A program made the translations under genes and the position numbers. Shown here piece after piece: positions 17,445 to 25,634 of a DNA stretch of 36,815 nucleotides; the first letter of the stretch is position 1, and every line of letters starts with the position of its first letter. The notes under the pieces are model-generated. The model saw only the letters and a list, made by a program, of their open reading frames with translations. It ran no database searches and was not told the origin of the DNA. This DNA comes from Clostridium sp. (GTDB lineage Bacteria > Bacillota > Clostridia > Lachnospirales > Lachnospiraceae). Location of the stretch: the NCBI GenBank assembly GCA_023664605.1, contig JAMPFF010000029.1:1-36815 (forward strand), read 5' to 3'.

Positions 17445-18037
17445 AAGTATTCCTCCAATTTCTCATCAATCTGTTTATATGCCGCCCCAAGGCTTTCATT
17501 ATTGTCAATCACGACTTTACAATGCTTTCTAAATTCCTCTTCCGATAACTGCTTTTGCAAAATACGCTCAATTTTTTCATCAGAATAGGCACGCAAAGTC
17601 CTTAACCTTTCTTTTCTGATATCCGTCCGCGTATGGATGTACCAGAGTTCATCTAAAATCTTATCATACCCGTCCTCTATTAAAAGCGCGGCTTCCACGA
17701 ATAGAAAATCAATTTTTCCCGCGTTTTTTTTCTCTGCAATCTCCCGTAAAATATACTCTTTCACTTCCGGATGTATTATCTGATTCACCCGGTTTAAAAG
17801 TTCTGTATCGCCGAAAATCTTCTCCGCCATCCGCGCTTTATGAATCGTTCCATCCGTATCTAAAATGTCGTCGCCCAGAAGCTTTACCAATTCATCATAA
17901 CCCTTCCTCCCGGGTTTTTCTATCTCATGCGCCGCTTCATCCGCCAATATAATATAACAGTTGTAATGCGCCTTAATATAGGAAAGCAGTTGCGATTTTC
18001 CCGTTCCCACGCCGCCCGTAATGCCTATTGTTTTCAT
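17432..18037 (-). CDS. coaE: Dephospho-CoA kinase
   Basis: A 201-residue enzyme for the last step of coenzyme A synthesis, phosphorylation of dephospho-CoA. It begins MKTIGITGGVGTGKS, containing the P-loop. The lid and substrate regions ADEAAHEIEKPG, HPEVKEYI and FVEAALLIEDGYD fit CoaE. Three consecutive ATG codons occur at the start (18043, 18040, 18037). The AAGGG site is best spaced for the third, which also matches the family N-terminus. It follows polA by 58 bases, a common arrangement in Firmicutes, and overlaps the FtsA-like gene. Confidence 0.94.
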   Translation of the reverse strand: MKTIGITGGVGTGKSQLLSYIKAHYNCYIILADEAAHEIEKPGRKGYDELVKLLGDDILDTDGTIHKARMAEKIFGDTELLNRVNQIIHPEVKEYILREIAEKKNAGKIDFLFVEAALLIEDGYDKILDELWYIHTRTDIRKERLRTLRAYSDEKIERILQKQLSEEEFRKHCKVVIDNNESLGAAYKQIDEKLEEYLCQR

Positions 18038-18095
18038 CATCATACCCTTTTTTTCAATGTGTGAATTTGCGCAGACGGCGCTAATTTTCAACCTG

Positions 18096-20840
18096 TCATT
18101 TCGCCTCGTACCAGGTCATTCCCGTATGCAAATCAATCTCCAACGCCACCGAAAGATTTGCCGCATTCTGCATCTCCTCCGATAAAATACGGCGTACCGA
18201 CTCTTCTTCCGGTGCGTACGTTTCTATCAAAAGCTCGTCATGCACCTGCAAAATCAAGCGGGAACGAAGTTTCTCTTTTTTCATCCGCGCCCATACATGA
18301 ATCATCGCGATTTTAATAATATCCGCCGCACTTCCCTGTATCGGGGAATTCATCGCCACACGCTCTCCGAAAGAACGCTGCATGAAATTAGTGGAAGATA
18401 ATTCCGGAATCGGTCTTTTCCTGCCAAACATTGTTGTGACATAGCCGTTTGCTTTCGCATCTTCCACAAGTTTATCCAGAAAACTCTTGATGCCCGGATA
18501 AGTCGCAAAATACTGTTCGATATATTCCGCCGCTTCCTTTTTAGAAATACTCAAATCCTGACTTAGGCCAAAGGAACTGATACCGTATACAATGCCAAAA
18601 TTGACCGCTTTCGCATTTCTTCTCTGTAAATCCGTCACTTCCTCGAACGGCGTATGAAAGACCTTGGACGCGGTAATCCTGTGGATATCCTGCTCCATCT
18701 GGTAGGCTTCTATCAACTGCTTATCATCCGACATATGCGCCAGCACACGAAGCTCTATCTGGGAATAATCTGCGTCCATAAACAAAAAACCGTCCTCCGG
18801 AACAAATACTTTTCTGATTTTTCTGCCAAGTTCCATCCGTATCGGAATATTTTGCAGATTCGGTTCGGTAGAACTAATCCTTCCGGTCGCGGTAATCGTC
18901 TGGTTAAAAGTGGAATGAATCCGATTACCATTATCAATATAAGCCGCCAGCCCGTCCGCATAAGTCGATTTTAATTTCGTCAGCCCCCGGTATTCCAAAA
19001 TATCGGAAACAACAGGGTACTCCAATGCCAGTTTTTCCAGTATATCCGCCGCCGTGGAATAACCGGTCTTTGTCTTTTTTCCACCGGGGATGCCCATTTT
19101 TTCAAAGAGGACTTCTCCCAACTGTTTGGGAGAATTGATATTAAACTGTATGCCTGCTTTTTCGTAGATGGTAAGTTCCAGCTGGGCTATCCGCCCCGTC
19201 AAAGCCTCTCCGTACGCTTTTAACTCGTCCGGACGAACCATAATGCCGGACTGCTCCATCTCATATAATACCTTTGTCAAAGGCATCTCAATATCATACA
19301 AAAGCAAAAGCATTCCCTGCTCTTCCAGTTTAGAACGAAGTATCTGCGCCGCCGTCAGACAGACATACGCCTGAAAGCAGGCAAAGTCCTGAAACTCCTG
19401 CGGCTTTTTCTCCATCGTGCATACATAGCTTTCTTTCCCGCAAACCTGGCTTACATCCGGAATCATTAACCCCAGATGCTCTGATGCAATCGCTTCCGTA
19501 TCGTAATCATTTTTTAGCGGATTTAGCAGATACGCCGCCAATAAAATATCAAAATACTTTCTTTCCCGATAAACTTCTAAGACATCCGTATCGTCCGCCT
19601 GCAAATCCGCATCCGGTACAGCTTCTATCATATCATAAATGTTCTTGATATCAAAGACGCTTAGTTTACATAACTTGTTTTCATTTACTTCCGTCAATTT
19701 TCCCGACAAATACTTTTTAGTCACAAGCCCCTGGCAGGGAATGAAATAAACCTCTTTTTCCGAAAGCGCCACCGCTATGCCCGCGCATTCGCCGTCTTCT
19801 TTGCCGTCGCACAAAACGGCAAGCCCGATTTCAATACCATTCGCTTTCTGCGCCGACGCGCCGCATAAATCCTTTATTTTGCCAAACAATTCTTCCACTT
19901 TTACAAATTCCGTTACCGTCTGGAAATATTCCGTCTGGGAATTTGTCACAACCGCATCTTTTTCAAATCGGGATAAAAGATTTTTAAATTCCAGTTGTTT
20001 ACATAATATATACGCCTCTTCCGTATAGAAATTGCCTGTCCGTGCCTTTTCTACCGATGAATCCGTAAAGGAAAAGTCAATATCGCCGTTGACGTTAATT
20101 GTCGCCAGCACTTTGCTTAAATCCGCCAGTTCTTTATTGTTAAGAAGCGACTCTTTCACGGATTTTTTCGTAATACTGTCCAAATTGGCATAAATATTTT
20201 CCAGAGAGCCGAATTGCACCATCAGTTCCGTGGCCGTTTTTTCCCCCACCTTAGGCACACCCGGAATATTGTCCGCCGTATCGCCCATCAACGCTTTTAA
20301 GTCGATAAACTGTAACGGCGTTACCTGATATTTTTCTTTCACATCCGCGGCATAATAGTCCTCTATTTCCGTTTTTCCCCCTTTGGTCTTGGGAATGCGG
20401 ATTTTAATATGTTCTGTGGCAATCTGTAAAAGGTCTCTGTCTCCGGATACCAGTGAAACTTCTATTCCGGCGGCTTCTGCTCTCTTTGCCAAAGTACCCA
20501 TAATATCGTCTGCTTCCAGCCCCGCCTTTTCCATCGTACAGATACCCATTGCCTGAAGCATTTTTTTCATTAACGGAACCTGCTGTCGCAGTTCTTCCGG
20601 CATCGGTTTTCTGGTTCCTTTGTATTCCTTATAAATTTCATGCCTGAATGTCGGTGCATGAACATCAAAAGCCACAATCAGAAAATCCGGCTTTTCTTCC
20701 TCTAAAATCTTAAACATAATATTTAGAAATCCGTAAACGGCATTCGTATGGACGCCCTGACTGTTACTCAAATCAGGAAGTCCATAAAAAGCCCTGTTTA
20801 AAATACTATGTCCATCTATTAAAACCAGCTTCTGACTCAT
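18096..20840 (-). CDS. polA: DNA polymerase I
   Basis: A 914-residue family A polymerase for Okazaki fragment maturation and repair. The N-terminal 5' nuclease domain (about 1-290) retains IDGHSILNRAFYG, VAFDVHAPTFRH, EADDIMGTLAK and GDRDLLQIA. Polymerase motifs are motif A DADYSQIELRVLAH, motif B RRNAKAVNFGIVYGIS and motif C LQVHDELLIE. The middle domain lacks the DxE motif of a proofreading exonuclease; at that place the sequence is GIEIGLAVLCDG. It is therefore probably without 3'-5' activity, as in Bacillus and Thermus polymerases. It is second in the run started by the zinc-finger protein gene, 24 bases upstream. Confidence 0.96.
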   Translation of the reverse strand: MSQKLVLIDGHSILNRAFYGLPDLSNSQGVHTNAVYGFLNIMFKILEEEKPDFLIVAFDVHAPTFRHEIYKEYKGTRKPMPEELRQQVPLMKKMLQAMGICTMEKAGLEADDIMGTLAKRAEAAGIEVSLVSGDRDLLQIATEHIKIRIPKTKGGKTEIEDYYAADVKEKYQVTPLQFIDLKALMGDTADNIPGVPKVGEKTATELMVQFGSLENIYANLDSITKKSVKESLLNNKELADLSKVLATINVNGDIDFSFTDSSVEKARTGNFYTEEAYILCKQLEFKNLLSRFEKDAVVTNSQTEYFQTVTEFVKVEELFGKIKDLCGASAQKANGIEIGLAVLCDGKEDGECAGIAVALSEKEVYFIPCQGLVTKKYLSGKLTEVNENKLCKLSVFDIKNIYDMIEAVPDADLQADDTDVLEVYRERKYFDILLAAYLLNPLKNDYDTEAIASEHLGLMIPDVSQVCGKESYVCTMEKKPQEFQDFACFQAYVCLTAAQILRSKLEEQGMLLLLYDIEMPLTKVLYEMEQSGIMVRPDELKAYGEALTGRIAQLELTIYEKAGIQFNINSPKQLGEVLFEKMGIPGGKKTKTGYSTAADILEKLALEYPVVSDILEYRGLTKLKSTYADGLAAYIDNGNRIHSTFNQTITATGRISSTEPNLQNIPIRMELGRKIRKVFVPEDGFLFMDADYSQIELRVLAHMSDDKQLIEAYQMEQDIHRITASKVFHTPFEEVTDLQRRNAKAVNFGIVYGISSFGLSQDLSISKKEAAEYIEQYFATYPGIKSFLDKLVEDAKANGYVTTMFGRKRPIPELSSTNFMQRSFGERVAMNSPIQGSAADIIKIAMIHVWARMKKEKLRSRLILQVHDELLIETYAPEEESVRRILSEEMQNAANLSVALEIDLHTGMTWYEAK

Positions 20841-20864
20841 CTGCCTATCCCTTTCCCATCTAAC

Positions 20865-21188
20865 CTATAAGCGGAACGCGATAATAAGCGCAATTAAAAT
20901 TGCCACCCCGACGGCAACTTCCAGGCACAGCAATGTATATTGCAGTCCATGGCGCACTTTCACCTGATGTCTTGCATCCTCCAGCTTTATCACCAATGCG
21001 TTCTGCAAGTTAAAATTATTCCCCGCTTCCAGCCGCTCCAGCCCTTCCGAAACCAGAAACTGGATGGAAAGTTCTTCCATACACTCCGGGCAGGTCTCAA
21101 TATGCTCTATAAACTGCTCCATCGCTTTACTATCCAGTTCATCCTGTAAAAATGCCGGAATCAGTTTTTCCTCTTCTTTGCAGTCCAT
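20865..21188 (-). CDS. Small zinc-finger (zf-HC2-like) membrane protein, possible anti-sigma factor
   Basis: A 107-residue protein with the HxxxCxxC zinc-binding pattern of anti-sigma factors (H29, C33, C36; an upstream Cys at position 3 may complete the site). One C-terminal transmembrane helix covers about 83-105. Such proteins usually hold an ECF sigma factor at the membrane, but no sigma gene is adjacent, so the partner is unknown. An AAGGGGCAAGG stretch precedes the ATG at 21188. The frame is open upstream to 21242, but that part reads through the probable leader. Cotranscription with polA is likely. Confidence 0.65.
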   Translation of the reverse strand: MDCKEEEKLIPAFLQDELDSKAMEQFIEHIETCPECMEELSIQFLVSEGLERLEAGNNFNLQNALVIKLEDARHQVKVRHGLQYTLLCLEVAVGVAILIALIIAFRL

Positions 21189-21230
21189 ATGTCTACAGCC
21201 TTGCCCCTTTCCAGAAAGTCTGCAATTTTT

Positions 21231-21259
21231 ATTATATACCATAACAATATCCTTTGCAA
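21231..21259 (-). promoter_or_regulatory. Strong sigma-A-type promoter for the zinc-finger/polA/coaE run
   Basis: On the minus strand TTGCAA (21254-21259) and TATAAT (21231-21236) are 17 bases apart. It lies between the lysozyme terminator and the zinc-finger gene and would drive the polA-containing run. Confidence 0.7.
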
Positions 21260-21299
21260 AGTCCTGTGGGAAGAAATATCTAAAACATTATTATCTAAA

Positions 21300-21325
21300 A
21301 AGCGCAGACCCGAAAGCCTGCGCTT
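21300..21325 (-). terminator. Rho-independent terminator of the lysozyme gene
   Basis: On the minus strand AAGCGCAG and CTGCGCTT form a perfect 8-bp stem around a 10-base loop. A TTTTAGATAAT run follows. It lies 31 bases after the lysozyme stop. Confidence 0.8.
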
Positions 21326-21356
21326 GATACTCCATATCTACTTTATCCTGCCAATT

Positions 21357-23042
21357 CTACTGTGCGGGCGCAGGCGCCGGAGCTGCCTGTGTCTGGGCAT
21401 CCGCCTGTTCCGGTACCGGTTCAGGAACAGGGGCAAGCGTAAGAACGCCCTGTGCATCAGCCTGATACAGCGTGCCGTTTAAATTAAGCTGCTGATTATT
21501 CACTATCAGCGCACCTGTCTCATCATAATAATACTGTTTTCCGTCCGCTTTTGTTACAATGCCTGTCTGCATCACGCCATTTTCGGCAAAGTAATATTTT
21601 TTACCCTCTATGTCCACGTCTCCGACAAGCATATGCCCATCTTTGGTCGAAAAATAATATCTGCCGCTCACATCATCAAGCCAGCCGTGCTGCATTGCCC
21701 CCGTATCAGGCGCATAGTAAAATCTGCCGTTTTCAAAATCTGCCCAGCCGGTAAGCCTTACGCCGTTGCCGTCGAAATTATATTCCTGACCGTCAATCGC
21801 CGCCCGGCCTCTTGTTACATCGCCATTTGCCGCCAGATAATATGTACCGCTTTCATCTGCAAACCAGCCATGCTGCATTGCGCCGCTATCGGGCGCATAA
21901 TAAAATCTGCCGTTTTCCAGATTTACCCAGCCGGTAAGCCTTACGCCGTTGCCGTCAAAATAATAGTTCTGCCCCTCAACTTCCACTTGTCCTCTTGCCA
22001 CGTCGCCGTTTGCCGTCAGATAATAGGTTCCGCTGCCGTCCGAAAACCAGCCGTGCTGCATCACGCCGCTCTCAGGCGCATAATAAAATCTGCCGTTTTC
22101 CAGATTCACCCAGCCGGTAAGCCTTACGCCGTTGCCGTCGAAATAGTAATTCTGCCCCTCAACTTCCGCCTGTCCTCTTGCCACGCTGCCGTCAGCCATC
22201 AGATAATATGTACCGCTTTCATCCGCAAACCAGCAGTTTCTCTGCAAAAATCCGCTGCCGTCCAGATAATATCTGGTATCGTTATAATTGACCCAGCCGC
22301 GCTGCATCTTATAACCTGCAAAAAATAACGTCTGTCCGTTTCTATCCAGAAAACCGTCCGAAATAATTAACGAAGAGAAATCCTTAAACTGATAATCAAT
22401 ATCCACCCTTGTGCTGACACCCGATACACTGCCGTGGGAGGAACTCTGCCAGAAAGATGCGCCGTTATATTCCAGATTATCGGCATACTGCGCTACCCAC
22501 TTATCATAACCAACGTTACCGATTCTCTGGTTAAACCAGTTTTTGCTGGAATATACCATCGGATAATACCCCGCCGCCGCTACCGTAGAGCAAAAAGTAT
22601 TCACAAGCGACTGAATCTGTCCCTGCGACAATCCCTTATGGCAGGAATCCTCGATATCGAAAACAACCGGAAAGCTGACCGTATAATTCTCCAGCCATCC
22701 GACTACCATATCGGCTTCATTCTTAGCCTGTTCCACCGTTGTTGCATAGGAATATACATAAACTCCGACTTTCAGCCCTGCATTCTGTGCGCCGCGCATA
22801 TTCGCATCAAAATACGGGTCCATGCCTGATTTGGTGCTGCCTGCCTTAATAAATGCAAAAGAAATGCCTGAAGAAGCGACACTGCCCCAGTTCACCGCGC
22901 CGTTATGCTTGGAAACGTCGATTCCCTTGGCAATGGCATTTCCGGCATTTGCCGCCTGTACATGGTTGACCGGTATCAGGCTCATGATACCGGCAAGCGC
23001 TAATGCTGCCACTCTCTTACTGAATCTGTTGAATTTTCTCAT
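21357..23042 (-). CDS. Secreted GH25 lysozyme with C-terminal cell-wall-binding repeats
   Basis: A 561-residue exported muramidase. A signal peptide (1-30, ending HVQA) precedes a GH25 domain (about 38-226). The family catalytic acids fit D42 (GIDVSKHNG) and the D129-x-E131 pair (VVFDIED). Residues 240-500 are GW-containing wall-binding repeats of the CW_binding/choline-binding type. Three units of 61 residues (270-330, 331-391, 392-452) are nearly identical. The C-terminus is Pro/Ala/Gln-rich. It should cleave the N-acetylmuramic acid/N-acetylglucosamine bond of its own or other peptidoglycan. AGGAGA lies six bases before the ATG. It is a monocistronic unit with its own promoter and terminator. 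Confidence 0.93.
   Translation of the reverse strand: MRKFNRFSKRVAALALAGIMSLIPVNHVQAANAGNAIAKGIDVSKHNGAVNWGSVASSGISFAFIKAGSTKSGMDPYFDANMRGAQNAGLKVGVYVYSYATTVEQAKNEADMVVGWLENYTVSFPVVFDIEDSCHKGLSQGQIQSLVNTFCSTVAAAGYYPMVYSSKNWFNQRIGNVGYDKWVAQYADNLEYNGASFWQSSSHGSVSGVSTRVDIDYQFKDFSSLIISDGFLDRNGQTLFFAGYKMQRGWVNYNDTRYYLDGSGFLQRNCWFADESGTYYLMADGSVARGQAEVEGQNYYFDGNGVRLTGWVNLENGRFYYAPESGVMQHGWFSDGSGTYYLTANGDVARGQVEVEGQNYYFDGNGVRLTGWVNLENGRFYYAPDSGAMQHGWFADESGTYYLAANGDVTRGRAAIDGQEYNFDGNGVRLTGWADFENGRFYYAPDTGAMQHGWLDDVSGRYYFSTKDGHMLVGDVDIEGKKYYFAENGVMQTGIVTKADGKQYYYDETGALIVNNQQLNLNGTLYQADAQGVLTLAPVPEPVPEQADAQTQAAPAPAPAQ
21687..22235 (-). repeat. Three 183-bp tandem repeats in the lysozyme gene
   Basis: Residues 270-452 consist of three 61-residue units with nearly the same sequence (CWFADESGTYY / GWFSDGSGTYY / GWFADESGTYY at their starts). 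The DNA is also nearly identical over long stretches, so copy number can change by recombination. Confidence 0.85.
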
Positions 23043-23115
23043 CTGTTCTCTCCTGTGTTCTCTTTGCTGATATCACTTTCTTGGAAACTCGATAAATATT
23101 ACGAAATTATTTCAT

Positions 23116-23129
23116 ATCTTTACAAAGAT
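23116..23129. promoter_or_regulatory. Inverted repeat in the lysozyme leader
   Basis: ATCTTT and AAAGAT form perfect 6-bp arms around two bases. The element lies about 25 bases after the expected lysozyme transcription start and could be an operator; no regulator is known. Confidence 0.35.
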
Positions 23130-23156
23130 AACACATTTTTTACGTTTTGTACATAT

Positions 23157-23184
23157 TTTATATGAGAAAAATTTTACTTGCCAA
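23157..23184 (-). promoter_or_regulatory. Promoter for the lysozyme gene
   Basis: On the minus strand TTGGCA (23179-23184) and TATAAA (23157-23162) are 16 bases apart. The -35 overlaps the -35 of the divergent tRNA promoter on the other strand. Confidence 0.6.
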
Positions 23185-23206
23185 CCATTTCCATGTATGA
23201 TATCAT
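23178..23206 (+). promoter_or_regulatory. Promoter for tRNA-Leu
   Basis: TTGCCA (23178-23183) and TATCAT (23201-23206) are exactly 17 bases apart and end 18 bases before the tRNA. The -35 is shared in inverted form with the lysozyme promoter. Confidence 0.65.
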
Positions 23207-23224
23207 ATAACTCGGTTATAAAAC

Positions 23225-23307
23225 GCTGGTGTGTCGGAATGGCAGACGAGGCAGACTCAAAATCTGTTGTGGGCAACCACGTGTGGGTTCAAGTCCCACC
23301 ACCAGCA
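23225..23307 (+). tRNA. tRNA-Leu (anticodon CAA)
   Basis: The acceptor arms GCTGGTG (23225-23231) and CACCAGC (23300-23306) pair completely, with discriminator A at 23307. The anticodon stem GCAGA/TCTGT closes a 7-base loop CTCAAAA with anticodon CAA at 23258-23260, reading UUG. The T arm GTGGG-TTCAAGT-CCCAC is canonical, and a long variable arm with a short stem identifies a class II (Leu-type) tRNA. The 3' CCA is not encoded. It is a solitary tRNA with its own promoter. Confidence 0.95.
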
Positions 23308-23324
23308 TTGAAATTATCACAACC

Positions 23325-25634
23325 TTATTCCACATCCGTTGTATGATTACGGGTGTTTTTTATTTCTTTTATTTTCCGTAATATCCTGATACCGTAACCC
23401 AGCACACAAGCCCAGATTACTTCCAATGCCATAAACACAAACGTCACATTGATGTTGCGGAACGAATATTCACCCTCTTGTGCGCCAATACCGGCAAGGT
23501 TGAGCGTAATGCTGCCTTTTATCGCATAAAGGCTGCCATAAACCAATAACAGGATGAAAAAGTCAAAACATATATAAGGAATAAACCATAACGCCATATG
23601 CCCATCTTTTTCCAGCCTGCCGCCCTGACTTATCAATAAAGCAATAAAGCCCGGCGCGAGTAAAATAATAAATATTAAGATTCCCATGGAAATGTCCTCC
23701 ATATTTCCTGTATTTCTGTCGGCGGCCGCTTTATCCGCCTCCGTCTCTACCGTCTCATTTACGGTTTCCTCTACCTTGCTTCCCTCTATCGGATATAAAA
23801 CCAAATCCGCCAGTATTGGATAGCCCTCCCAGAACGTAGTTCCGCTTTCAAAGCTTAAATCCGCCCATCCATAATGTGTGCAGATGCCTCTGATAACCGA
23901 TTCCGGAATCGTCTCGCCGTCCTTTACCCAATATACGCGGCCGGTACGCTCATCCTCAATATGCACCCTATGGTATGCGTCCGGATTCCTGACAAAATCC
24001 GTTACCAGCGCAATCCGTCCATTCATATACCATTTTAAATAAGCAATATTGATATCAAAACTGCCGGCATCGATACAGGCTCTTGTCATGCTTCCGTAAA
24101 TAATATTTTCCATACTGACGGAAGTCTTCACCGATTCTGCCATAACATCCGCTTTTTTATCCTGCCCTGCTAAGATTTCCATACTGTCTTCCAGTTTCGC
24201 CTGAACATCCTGTTGAAAATATGGTATCTTTGAAAGATGTTCCGGCATCCCGTCGCGATACAGGTTGAAATTCAGGTAAGCGTCTTTTTCCGATTTATTT
24301 CCCCACGACCAGTCAAAATCCCAGGCCGGTCCCGCGCACAGCTTTCCATTCTTTTCGTCAATATAATAGAATGTGCTGCGGACATTAATATCTTCTTCGT
24401 TTGTTATCTCGTCTATCAAGTACATAATCACAAAGGAATCGATATCAATATATTCCCGTAATTTTCGATACTCCTCCCTTGTGTCGCATTCGCTGATGAG
24501 ATTTTCAATCGTATTCATCCGTTCCGTCAGCCAGGCAAGCGATTCCTCCGAATTCTCTTTCGGATAGCGGATATCATACGCCAGTCCATACTGGTCGGTA
24601 AAACTGTCATTTTCTTCAGACACTACGTCAACTGCAAACAAATAAGAGCTTTCGCCCGCTATATCTACCCGGTTCTTTTCCACTTCAATCTGTTCACATA
24701 CCAGATAGCTGCCGCCGTATTCACCATTGAAATAAACGTCCACATATGTGGAATCAACCGCATACGGCAGACCTAAATCTCTCGCTAACTGGTATGCCAT
24801 TCCGTTTCTGATTCTGACCGGGTCAAACGCATTTGCCTGCAATACCCAATCCGTAGCCGTTCCCAGGGAAAGGAAATCCGCAGCCGCCTCTAAAGTGATT
24901 TTATAGGACTTTTTCATGGCTTCCAAACTGGACTGCCCTCTTGCATGAATCGACAGAGCGCCTGCGCTGTCAATCTTCCCATCAGCCAGAATACACACCA
25001 TTTTACCCGGTTCCTTATGCTCCTTGGACTCATTTAAGTATTCCATTGTGCCATTTGCCGTCTCAATAAAAACGGCCGGTAAAGACTCCGAACGCATAAA
25101 CTGTAAAGAATACACTATATCGTTTTCCTGTGCCTCATCCACGACACCGGATAAATGTGAAATACAAAGCGTATGCGGCTTTTCAGCGCTCCAGTCAGAA
25201 AGCCTGTCGCCATTTCCAATCTTTTTATTATCGATTGACAGTGCATATTCCGACTCGTCATAGCGCATCGTCAGTATATCGGACGCCGCACATGCCGGCA
25301 GATAAAAATAACACATGTCACCATTCATATATAATTTAATATCCTGTCTGATGGAAGCGTTTTCCATCTGCAAATAAATATCCAGATATCCGGCGTAATC
25401 ATAAGCATCCGCTTTTTCTGCGGCAGCGTCTGCAGCAGCCCCCTCCGGGCTTTCCTCAAACTCTCCCACCTGTCCTTCTATCTCAATATCCGGATTTTTT
25501 TCATTCCCAGCCTGTGCGTTATCGCCTAAATGGGTAAAAAGATAAATGCCGGATATAAAAATTGCTATCCAGATAATGCCATTTGCCGCTATCTGTGCAA
25601 AATGCCGTCCTTTTCTCTCATTCTTCTGCGCCAT
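23325..25634 (-). CDS. CotH-type protein kinase, membrane anchored
   Basis: A protein of about 769 residues with an N-terminal membrane helix (near 17-36), a large extracytoplasmic part and three C-terminal membrane helices. The middle carries the CotH domain: ARGQSSLEAMKKSYKITLE, then WVLQANAFDPVRIRNGMAY, then DVYFNGEYGGSYLVCEQIEV, and the acidic kinase motif GPAWDFDWSWGN. CotH proteins are atypical kinases; B. subtilis CotH phosphorylates spore-coat proteins. Here the fused membrane helices suggest action at the cell surface. The start ATG at 25634 overlaps the upstream CotH-like gene by 17 bases; a TTG at 25664 is an alternative. Last gene of the VTC-DUF4956 operon. Confidence 0.85.
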   Translation of the reverse strand: MAQKNERKGRHFAQIAANGIIWIAIFISGIYLFTHLGDNAQAGNEKNPDIEIEGQVGEFEESPEGAAADAAAEKADAYDYAGYLDIYLQMENASIRQDIKLYMNGDMCYFYLPACAASDILTMRYDESEYALSIDNKKIGNGDRLSDWSAEKPHTLCISHLSGVVDEAQENDIVYSLQFMRSESLPAVFIETANGTMEYLNESKEHKEPGKMVCILADGKIDSAGALSIHARGQSSLEAMKKSYKITLEAAADFLSLGTATDWVLQANAFDPVRIRNGMAYQLARDLGLPYAVDSTYVDVYFNGEYGGSYLVCEQIEVEKNRVDIAGESSYLFAVDVVSEENDSFTDQYGLAYDIRYPKENSEESLAWLTERMNTIENLISECDTREEYRKLREYIDIDSFVIMYLIDEITNEEDINVRSTFYYIDEKNGKLCAGPAWDFDWSWGNKSEKDAYLNFNLYRDGMPEHLSKIPYFQQDVQAKLEDSMEILAGQDKKADVMAESVKTSVSMENIIYGSMTRACIDAGSFDINIAYLKWYMNGRIALVTDFVRNPDAYHRVHIEDERTGRVYWVKDGETIPESVIRGICTHYGWADLSFESGTTFWEGYPILADLVLYPIEGSKVEETVNETVETEADKAAADRNTGNMEDISMGILIFIILLAPGFIALLISQGGRLEKDGHMALWFIPYICFDFFILLLVYGSLYAIKGSITLNLAGIGAQEGEYSFRNINVTFVFMALEVIWACVLGYGIRILRKIKEIKNTRNHTTDVE
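23331..23375 (+). terminator. Possible terminator for tRNA-Leu inside the convergent CotH gene end
   Basis: CAC-x2-CCGT (23331-23339) can pair with ACGGGTG (23349-23355) with a two-base bulge, followed by a long T-rich stretch. It lies 24 bases after the tRNA but within the last codons of the opposite-strand gene. Confidence 0.45.

Noticed and set aside
21633-22328. Plus-strand frame of 231 codons with internal repeats
   Set aside because: Its repeats are those of the lysozyme wall-binding region read on the wrong strand.
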